From assembly GCA_002398565.1 (NCBI GenBank), contig DGZP01000127.1, positions 1 through 6,514 of the forward strand: DNA of 6,514 nucleotides, written 5' to 3'. A program made the position numbers and the translations under genes. This stretch comes from Proteiniphilum sp. UBA4977 (GTDB lineage Bacteria; Bacteroidota; Bacteroidia; Bacteroidales; Dysgonomonadaceae). Below, piece after piece: positions 1 through 4,532 of the stretch (position 1 is the stretch's first letter; every line of letters starts with the position of its first letter). The notes below the pieces were generated by a model that saw nothing but the letters and a program-made list of their open reading frames with translations, did not search any database and was not told the DNA's origin.

Positions 1-38
1 TGTTTGCAGGAGAATCTTTATGTTTTCAAATGTTCGAG

Positions 39-72
39 TAACAAATGTAACTCAGCCTCGTCACATTTGTTA
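39..72. repeat. 10-bp perfect inverted repeat with 14-base loop
   Basis: The arms TAACAAATGT (39-48) and ACATTTGTTA (63-72) are exact reverse complements around a 14-base spacer. Each arm holds one of the CAWWTG words, so the repeat may simply be two oppositely oriented operator half-sites. As RNA it would form an AT-rich stem. It could therefore be a weak terminator for a gene ending upstream of the window, but no strong T-run follows on either strand. Confidence 0.5.
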
Positions 73-118
73 TTTACAAAAATAAATATGACGTTTTTCA
101 TTTGTGAATAAAAATTTA

Positions 119-126
119 TACATTTG
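119..126 (+). promoter_or_regulatory. Putative -7 box of the HTH regulator gene
   Basis: TACATTTG matches the Bacteroidota sigma-70 -7 consensus TAnnTTTG. Transcription would begin near 133, leaving a leader of about 50 bases before the ATG at 184. No TTTG lies at the usual 19-21 base spacing upstream; the nearest, at 101-104, is only 14 bases away, so the -33 part is weak. The box overlaps a palindrome (118-129), where a bound repressor would block RNA polymerase. Confidence 0.45.
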
Positions 127-135
127 TATCTTCGA

Positions 136-147
136 TTTGATATCAAA
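136..147. promoter_or_regulatory. Perfect 12-bp palindrome, candidate operator
   Basis: TTTGATATCAAA is an exact palindrome lying just downstream of the putative -7 box and within the first bases of the predicted transcript of the HTH gene. Its outer halves, TTTG and CAAA, echo the CATTTG/CAAATG words upstream. Position and symmetry suit an autorepressor operator, which is inference. A 12-bp AT-rich palindrome could also arise by chance. Confidence 0.4.
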
Positions 148-183
148 AGTATCCGGACAGAAACATCGAAAAAGCAAACTGCT

Positions 184-639
184 ATGAAAGATCGTATACG
201 AATGATCATGGAAAAGGCAAACCTTACACCTGCAAGGTTTGCCGACATGTTACAAATTAACAGGGCAATTATTTCACATATCCTGAATGGCAGAAATAAT
301 CCCAGCCTCGATGTAGTGACAAGAATACTGGATGAAATGCATTACATTAATCCGGAATGGTTACTAAAGGGAACAGGTAGCATGTACAAGGAGGAACATA
401 ATGTTGAATCCCGGCCTGTCGAGCCCGATTTATTTCGTCAGGATGCGATAAATCAAAGAGAAGGGCCGGTTGATGTTGAAAAAAGGCAGGAAACACTGTT
501 TAAACAGCCCTTTTCCAGCCCTCAAAGCGTGGAAAATAAACAAATTGAGCCTTTAAAAACCGTAAACAAAAAAATCACCCAAATAATTATTTACTACAGC
601 GACAATACTTTCGAAATATTTAATCACAATCCGGAATGA
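184..639 (+). CDS. XRE/Cro-type helix-turn-helix transcriptional regulator
   Basis: A 151-residue DNA-binding protein. Residues 4-65 or so form a phage-repressor-like HTH domain: an N-terminal helix, then LTPARFADML and NRAIISHILNGRNNPSLD, the pattern of helix 2, the recognition helix and the following loop. It continues into NPEWLLKGTGSMYK, a segment common in Bacteroidales XRE proteins. Residues 70-128 are polar, Gln/Glu-rich and probably disordered. The C-terminus (ITQIIIYYSDNTFEIF, 131-146) looks like a beta-hairpin, perhaps for dimerisation or ligand sensing; this is a guess. I chose ATG 184. An in-frame TTG at 124 would add 20 residues, but it lies inside the putative -7 box. There is no clear ribosome binding site, as is usual in this phylum. 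The gene is upstream of pyrKD on the same strand but separated by a stem-loop and its own gap, so control of pyrKD is possible but unproven. The regulated genes and any ligand are unknown. Confidence 0.85.
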   Translation: MKDRIRMIMEKANLTPARFADMLQINRAIISHILNGRNNPSLDVVTRILDEMHYINPEWLLKGTGSMYKEEHNVESRPVEPDLFRQDAINQREGPVDVEKRQETLFKQPFSSPQSVENKQIEPLKTVNKKITQIIIYYSDNTFEIFNHNPE

Positions 640-673
640 GTATGGGTATGAAATAGAATTTACTCATTCCTGG
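631..673 (+). terminator. Stem-loop across the HTH stop codon, possible terminator
   Basis: GGAATGAGTA (633-642) and TACTCATTCC (661-670) are a perfect 10-bp inverted repeat with an 18-base loop. Two further CC/GG pairs (631-632 with 672-673) form across a one-base bulge. The TGA stop (637-639) is inside the left arm. No T-run follows, so it is either a factor-assisted or weak terminator, or a 3'-end stabilising structure. Confidence 0.45.
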
Positions 674-756
674 TAAGACCGGGAGAAACCACATTCATTT
701 ATAATAAGATTACCCGATGGTTTTGAAGAGTTCGCGAAAAGAATCAAGACCACTCT

Positions 757-793
757 TTTGTGGCGCTAAATTGAAAATTATGATGTATTTTTG
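757..793 (+). promoter_or_regulatory. Putative pyrKD promoter
   Basis: TATTTTTG (786-793) matches the Bacteroidota -7 box TAnnTTTG. A TTTG at 757-760 could be the -33 box, but the 25-base gap is longer than the usual 19-21, so only the -7 part is well supported. Transcription would start near 800, giving a very short leader to the ATG at 817. Confidence 0.45.
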
Positions 794-803
794 TACTTTA
801 TAA

Positions 804-810
804 AGAGAGG
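804..810 (+). promoter_or_regulatory. Shine-Dalgarno-like sequence before pyrK
   Basis: AGAGAGG ends six bases before the pyrK ATG (817). It is the only purine-rich ribosome-binding-site-like stretch well placed before a start codon in this window, and it supports the start chosen. Confidence 0.45.
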
Positions 811-816
811 TAGCTG

Positions 817-1590
817 ATGAAAGTATGCGATTTTACTATTCGGTCCAACACCCGGTTAAATGACCGGAATCATTTGTTAAAGATCAGTCCGGTCGGTAAC
901 GAACCACTTCCTGAAATGTATCCGGGACAGTTTGTTCAGATTCGGGTCGACAATTCCCCCCTTGTATTTCTTCGTAGACCCATTTCTATTAATTTTGTTG
1001 ATTATCAACAAAATGAAGTTTGGCTTTTGATCCAGCGCGTGGGAGAAGGAACTACGAAAATATCTGCATTATCCGCCGGGGAAAACATGAACCTCATGTT
1101 CCCGCTGGGAAATTCTTTTACTCTTCCCGATAATAAGGGTAACTTTTTGCTGATTGGTGGCGGTGTAGGTACTGCGCCGCTGCTTTTTCTGGGAAAAAAG
1201 ATGAAGGAAAAAGGCTTGAAACCTGAGTTTTTGCTCGGAGGACGTTCAGAAAAGGATATTTTGCAGAGAGTCGATTTCGAACGACTGGGAACGCTTTACT
1301 GCACCACGGAGGATGGTTCACTGGGAGAGAAGGGATTTGTCACCCAACACCCGATCCTTCAAGAAAAGAAATATGATTTTATTTATACCTGCGGGCCGAA
1401 ACCAATGATGGTGGCAGTGGCGCGCTATGCGCAACAAAACGGGATATCCTGTGAAGCATCACTGGAAAATCTGATGGCTTGCGGTTTCGGTGCCTGTCTT
1501 TGCTGCATAGAGAAAACTATACGAGGAAACGTTTGCGCCTGCACTGAAGGGCCTGTATTTAACATCAAAGAACTCACATGGCTGGATTGA
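817..1590 (+). CDS. pyrK: Dihydroorotate dehydrogenase electron transfer subunit PyrK
   Basis: A 257-residue iron-sulfur flavoprotein that passes electrons from the dihydroorotate-oxidising PyrD subunit to NAD+, in the fourth step of pyrimidine synthesis in the cytoplasm. It has the ferredoxin-reductase-like layout. An N-terminal FAD-binding barrel carries RRPISI (53-58) and GEGTTKIS (76-83). The NAD-binding domain begins with GGGVGTAPL (114-122) and also has TCGPKPMM (191-198). The C-terminal [2Fe-2S] segment has Cys222, Cys227 and Cys230, with Cys242 in the ACTEGPVF motif as the probable fourth ligand. Cys229 and Cys240 are extra cysteines next to the ligands. Length is normal for the family. 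The ATG at 817 has an AGAGAGG six bases upstream. The last 13 bases overlap pyrD, indicating one operon and probable translational coupling. The pairing with pyrD makes this PyrK rather than a general ferredoxin reductase. Confidence 0.95.
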   Translation: MKVCDFTIRSNTRLNDRNHLLKISPVGNEPLPEMYPGQFVQIRVDNSPLVFLRRPISINFVDYQQNEVWLLIQRVGEGTTKISALSAGENMNLMFPLGNSFTLPDNKGNFLLIGGGVGTAPLLFLGKKMKEKGLKPEFLLGGRSEKDILQRVDFERLGTLYCTTEDGSLGEKGFVTQHPILQEKKYDFIYTCGPKPMMVAVARYAQQNGISCEASLENLMACGFGACLCCIEKTIRGNVCACTEGPVFNIKELTWLD

Positions 1591-2492
1591 AAGTAAATAT
1601 TGGAGAACTGGAATTAAAGAACCCGGTCATGACCGCATCAGGTACTTTTGGTTATGGCACGGAGTATGCCGACTTTATTGATCTGGGGAGGTTGGGAGGC
1701 ATCTTTGTAAAAGGAACCACTCTGGAGCCGCGACAAGGAAACGATTATCCCAGGATGGCCGAAACATCCTCCGGAATGCTCAATTCGGTCGGGCTTCAGA
1801 ATAAGGGAGTCGATTATTTCGTAGATCACCTGTATCCGAAAATAAAGGATTATGATACTCACATGATTGTAAATGTATCCGGTTCCACCATCGAAGACTA
1901 TGTGGCATGTGCTGAGAAGCTGGCCGATCTGGACAAAATGCCTGCCATAGAACTGAATATTTCCTGCCCCAATGTAAAGGAAGGTGGCATGGCATTTGGT
2001 ACTTCCTGTCAGTCGGCTGCAGAAGTCACCCGTGAAGTACGCAAGGTATTTCCAAAAACACTGATAGTGAAGCTTTCGCCCAACGTGACCGATATTACCG
2101 AAATAGCCCGTGTAGTGGAAGATGAGGGAGCCGATGCAGTCTCACTAGTGAACACTTTTCTGGGTATGGCCATCGATGTGGAAAGCAGAAGGCCCAAACT
2201 CTCCACCATTACCGGCGGATTGTCGGGCCCGTGCATTAAACCCATCGCTGTGCGTATGGTATGGCAGGTTTATCATGCTGTCCGGATTCCCATCATTGGC
2301 ATGGGAGGCATATGTAACTGGCAGGATGCCATTGAATTTATTCTTGCCGGATCAACTGCCATACAGGTCGGTACGTACAATTTTGTCGACCCTGCATCAT
2401 CAGTGAAAATTTTGGAAGGCATCGAGGCATATCTCGACCGGCATCACATTGCTTCGGTGAATGAACTTGTAGGACAGATCAATTATCTCTGA
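1578..2492 (+). CDS. pyrD: Dihydroorotate dehydrogenase, class 1B catalytic subunit
   Basis: A 304-residue FMN-dependent TIM-barrel enzyme that oxidises dihydroorotate to orotate. Visible family motifs are ASGTFGYG (20-27), KGTT (45-48), NSVGLQN (69-75), ELNISCPN (125-132) with the catalytic base Cys130, VKLSPN (164-169), VNTFLGM (191-197), GGLSGP (213-218), GMGGI (241-245) and the phosphate-binding end AIQVGT (261-266). A cysteine as catalytic base, no N-terminal membrane segment and a pyrK partner all point to the class 1B, NAD-linked form rather than the membrane quinone-linked class 2. The ATG at 1578 lies inside the end of pyrK in another frame (13-base overlap), so translation is probably coupled. 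Length is typical. No other pyrimidine gene is in the window. Confidence 0.96.
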   Translation: MAGLKVNIGELELKNPVMTASGTFGYGTEYADFIDLGRLGGIFVKGTTLEPRQGNDYPRMAETSSGMLNSVGLQNKGVDYFVDHLYPKIKDYDTHMIVNVSGSTIEDYVACAEKLADLDKMPAIELNISCPNVKEGGMAFGTSCQSAAEVTREVRKVFPKTLIVKLSPNVTDITEIARVVEDEGADAVSLVNTFLGMAIDVESRRPKLSTITGGLSGPCIKPIAVRMVWQVYHAVRIPIIGMGGICNWQDAIEFILAGSTAIQVGTYNFVDPASSVKILEGIEAYLDRHHIASVNELVGQINYL

Positions 2493-2496
2493 TCTG
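2475..2496 (+). terminator. Stem-loop across the pyrD stop codon, weak terminator candidate
   Basis: CAGATCA (2475-2481) and TGATCTG (2490-2496) form a perfect 7-bp stem with an 8-base loop. The right arm contains the TGA stop (2490-2492). The sequence after it is AT-rich, but the first T-rich run starts nearly 20 bases later. It may be a 3'-end processing or stabilising structure rather than a classic intrinsic terminator. Confidence 0.35.
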
Positions 2497-2589
2497 ATTG
2501 CTAAAATGCCAATTTTGTGTGTTTTATTGGAATAAATGTTTTTAATTTCACTTTATATCTGTCATATTGTAAATTTCGATCCATTTTTT

Positions 2590-2620
2590 TTTGACAAAAT
2601 GAATAAATATGGTAACTTTG
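2590..2620 (+). promoter_or_regulatory. asnA promoter, Bacteroidota type
   Basis: TTTG (2590-2593) and TAACTTTG (2613-2620) are separated by 19 bases. This matches the Bacteroidota housekeeping promoter (-33 TTTG, -7 TAnnTTTG, 19-21 base spacer). It is the best promoter in the window. Transcription would begin a few bases after 2620, giving a leader of about 20-25 bases before the ATG at 2650. Confidence 0.7.
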
Positions 2621-2649
2621 CAGTTTATTGAAATCAGATAATAAAACTT

Positions 2650-3687
2650 ATGTCACAACTGCAAATACCTGCCGGATACAAACCATTGCTGAATTTAAAG
2701 CAGACGGAGTTGGGTATCAAGCATATCAAAGATTTTTTTCAGGTAAACCTTTCTTCGGAACTTCGCTTACGCAGGGTCACCGCTCCTCTTTTTGTAGAGA
2801 GTGGTACGGGCATAAACGACGACCTGAACGGTGTTGAGCGACCCGTTCGCTTTCCGATCAGGGATATGAACGACAAACAGGCTGAGATTGTGCATTCGTT
2901 GGCCAAATGGAAGCGCCTCACCCTTGCCGACTACGGAATAGAGGAAGGTTTTGGTGTTTATACCGATATGAATGCTATCCGTGCTGATGAAGAGCTTGAC
3001 AACCTGCATTCATTGTATGTAGATCAGTGGGACTGGGAGATGGTGATTGGTGAACAAAACAGGAATGTGAATTATCTTAAACAGATTGTACGCCGTATTT
3101 ACGCAGCAATGCTACGTACTGAATACCTGGTGTTTGAATTGTTTCCCGCGATTACTCCGCAACTCCCCTGTGAAATTACCTTCATCCACTCTGAAGAGTT
3201 GCTTCAAAAGTATCCTGGAATGGATGATAAACAAAGGGAAGATGCCATTACTAAGGCACACGGTGCTGTGTTTATCATAGGCATAGGAGCCCCCCTCTCC
3301 AACGGTCTTCCACACGATGGACGGGCACCTGATTACGACGACTGGAGCACACTGAACAGTGACGGTTATATGGGGTTGAATGGCGATTTGCTGGTATGGA
3401 ATCCGGTTTTGGAAAAAGCCGTGGAGCTCTCGTCCATGGGTATCCGTGTGGATGCTGTTGCGTTGCAACGACAACTGAAAGCCCGAAATAAGGAAGAACG
3501 GCTCAATTTATATTTTCACAAACGGCTGATGAATAATGAACTGCCGCTTTCCATTGGAGGAGGAATAGGGCAGTCGCGCCTTTGCATGTATTATCTGAGG
3601 AAAGCACATATCGGAGAAATACAGGCCAGCCTGTGGCCGCAGGAGATGAGGGAATCAGCTAAGGCACAGGGAATTATGCTTATTTAA
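2650..3687 (+). CDS. asnA: Aspartate-ammonia ligase (asparagine synthetase A)
   Basis: A 345-residue cytoplasmic enzyme making asparagine from aspartate, ammonia and ATP through an aspartyl-adenylate. It is related to class II aminoacyl-tRNA synthetase cores. It matches the family along its whole length: GTGINDDLNG (52-61), HSLAKWKR (82-89), VDQWDWE (124-130), RAPDYDDWST (225-234), LNGDLLVWNPVLE (243-255), ELSSMGIRVDA (259-269) and the GGGIGQSR loop (303-310). Asp57 aligns, from memory, with the catalytic Asp46 of E. coli AsnA. It is slightly longer than the roughly 330-residue E. coli enzyme because of an N-terminal extension. ATG 2650 is supported by the promoter just upstream. No glutaminase domain is present, so free ammonia is the nitrogen donor, unlike AsnB. 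It has its own promoter and a terminator at 3710-3740 and is therefore probably monocistronic. Confidence 0.97.
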   Translation: MSQLQIPAGYKPLLNLKQTELGIKHIKDFFQVNLSSELRLRRVTAPLFVESGTGINDDLNGVERPVRFPIRDMNDKQAEIVHSLAKWKRLTLADYGIEEGFGVYTDMNAIRADEELDNLHSLYVDQWDWEMVIGEQNRNVNYLKQIVRRIYAAMLRTEYLVFELFPAITPQLPCEITFIHSEELLQKYPGMDDKQREDAITKAHGAVFIIGIGAPLSNGLPHDGRAPDYDDWSTLNSDGYMGLNGDLLVWNPVLEKAVELSSMGIRVDAVALQRQLKARNKEERLNLYFHKRLMNNELPLSIGGGIGQSRLCMYYLRKAHIGEIQASLWPQEMRESAKAQGIMLI

Positions 3688-3709
3688 ACAGTAGTCCCGG
3701 ATAATTCGG

Positions 3710-3740
3710 ATCCTTCTTCACTGGAGAGGGATTTTTATTT
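3710..3740 (+). terminator. Intrinsic terminator of asnA
   Basis: Bases 3710-3719 pair with 3723-3732 to make a 10-bp stem, eight Watson-Crick pairs plus two G-U pairs, closed by the triloop ACT (3720-3722). A T-rich tail (3732-3740) follows at once. It begins 22 bases after the asnA stop. This is the most convincing terminator in the window. It faces + and separates asnA from ung. Confidence 0.75.
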
Positions 3741-3745
3741 TACGG

Positions 3746-3753
3746 TAAATTTG
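3746..3753 (+). promoter_or_regulatory. Putative -7 box of the ung promoter
   Basis: TAAATTTG fits TAnnTTTG and lies directly after the asnA terminator tail. The -33 position, 21 bases upstream, falls on CTGG (3721-3724) in the terminator stem, a poor match to TTTG. Transcription near 3760 would leave a leader of about 27 bases to the ATG at 3787. The in-frame TTG at 3751 is part of this box, which argues against it as a start codon. Confidence 0.5.
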
Positions 3754-3786
3754 TCTATTTTAGCATCTTCATCAGATATAAATCTC

Positions 3787-4449
3787 ATGGACGTAAGAAT
3801 TGAAGAGAGCTGGAAGGCTCATTTGCAGGAAGAATTCAATAAACCTTACTTTGAAAGGCTGGCGGAATTCGTAAGGCAGGAATATGCAGACAAAACAGTA
3901 TATCCGCCGGCCAAACTGATTTTTAATGCTTTCAACCGGTGTCCTTTCAATGAGGTGAAGGTAGTGATTGTTGGGCAGGACCCCTATCATGAGCCTGGGC
4001 AGGCACACGGACTGTGCTTTTCAGTCACCGAAGGCGTGCCGCTGCCACCTTCTCTTCAGAATATTTATAAGGAGATAGAGCAGGATCTGAGAAAGCAGAT
4101 TCCCAGGTCGGGAAATCTGGACAGGTGGGCCACGCAGGGTGTATTGCTACTGAATGCCACACTTACCGTGCAGGCTCACCGTGCAGGATCGCATCAGAGA
4201 AAAGGGTGGGAAGAATTTACCGATGCCGTGATCCATCATCTTGCCACCCAAAGAGAGCATCTTGTTTTTATATTATGGGGGGCCTATGCACAGCGCAAAG
4301 GAGAGACCATTGATGCGAATAGACATTTAATATTAAAATCGGCACACCCTTCGCCCTTGTCTGCCCACCGTGGATTCTTTGGTAATAGGCATTTTAGCAG
4401 AACGAATGATTATTTAAAGGCACATGGAATACCACCCATCAACTGGTAA
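3787..4449 (+). CDS. ung: Uracil-DNA glycosylase, family 1
   Basis: A 220-residue base-excision repair enzyme that removes uracil from DNA after cytosine deamination or dUMP incorporation. Visible motifs are GQDPYH (63-68) with the water-activating Asp65, Phe78 of the uracil pocket in GLCFSV, the Pro-rich loop LPPSLQNI (86-93), LLLNATLTV (120-128) with the uracil-recognising Asn124, and HPSPLSAHRGF (187-197) with catalytic His187 and the DNA-intercalation loop. All key residues are present and length is typical. I prefer ATG 3787, which gives the usual start (VRIEESWKAHL, residues 3-13). An in-frame TTG at 3751 would add 12 residues but lies in the putative promoter. The gene faces sufB, with 66 bases between their stop codons. 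Confidence 0.97.
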   Translation: MDVRIEESWKAHLQEEFNKPYFERLAEFVRQEYADKTVYPPAKLIFNAFNRCPFNEVKVVIVGQDPYHEPGQAHGLCFSVTEGVPLPPSLQNIYKEIEQDLRKQIPRSGNLDRWATQGVLLLNATLTVQAHRAGSHQRKGWEEFTDAVIHHLATQREHLVFILWGAYAQRKGETIDANRHLILKSAHPSPLSAHRGFFGNRHFSRTNDYLKAHGIPPINW

Positions 4450-4453
4450 TATT

Positions 4454-4488
4454 ATGCCCAGGGAATAAAACAAATAATATCCCAGCAT
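4454..4488. terminator. Possible hairpin between ung and sufB
   Basis: ATGC (4454-4457) pairs with GCAT (4485-4488), and GGGA (4461-4464) with TCCC (4480-4483), around a small internal loop and a 15-base AT-rich apical loop. It lies right after the ung stop in a convergent gap, where a bidirectional terminator is expected. The stem is broken and lacks a following T-run, so support is weak. Confidence 0.3.
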
Positions 4489-4502
4489 GTGAAGACAGAT
4501 TA

Positions 4503-4532
4503 AAGGAGTGGCTAATTAGCCCACGCTTCCTT
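4503..4532 (-). terminator. Stem-loop across the sufB stop codon, possible terminator
   Basis: The 12-base palindrome GGCTAATTAGCC (4510-4521) can fold with an AATT loop. GT/AC pairs (4508-4509 with 4523-4524) extend it across a bulged base, and an outer AAGG/CCTT pairing (4503-4506 with 4529-4532) is possible. The sufB stop (TTA on +, 4516-4518) is in the loop and upper stem. Read on the minus strand, CCTTTAAT follows the inner stem, only a weak T-run. Confidence 0.4.

Larger units (their letters stand above)
27..126. repeat. Cluster of five CAWWTG words, candidate operator array
   Basis: The hexamer CAAATG, or its reverse complement CATTTG, occurs five times in 100 bases: 27-32 and 42-47 as CAAATG, then 64-69, 99-104 and 121-126 as CATTTG. 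Two neighbouring pairs (42/64 and 99/121) start 22 bases apart, about two helical turns. The last copy lies inside the palindrome ATACA-TT-TGTAT (118-129) and inside the putative -7 box of the HTH gene. AT-rich sequence raises the chance rate, but five copies is well above the 0.1 or so expected. My inference is that these are binding sites for a repressor, most simply the HTH protein encoded just downstream. An upstream gene outside the window could also own them. Confidence 0.5.

Noticed and set aside
124..183. In-frame TTG start extending the HTH protein by 20 residues
   Set aside because: The TTG is part of the putative -7 promoter box, and the added residues do not resemble the family N-terminus.
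725..763. Possible attenuator in the pyrK leader: AAGAGT/ACTCTT and CCAC/GTGG alternative stems and a TTCGCGAA palindrome
   Set aside because: The stems are only 4-6 bp, with long loops or no T-run, and most of this DNA lies upstream of the predicted transcription start.
3112..3474. A 120-codon open frame on the minus strand inside asnA
   Set aside because: It is antisense to a highly conserved enzyme gene and has no recognisable features of a protein family.
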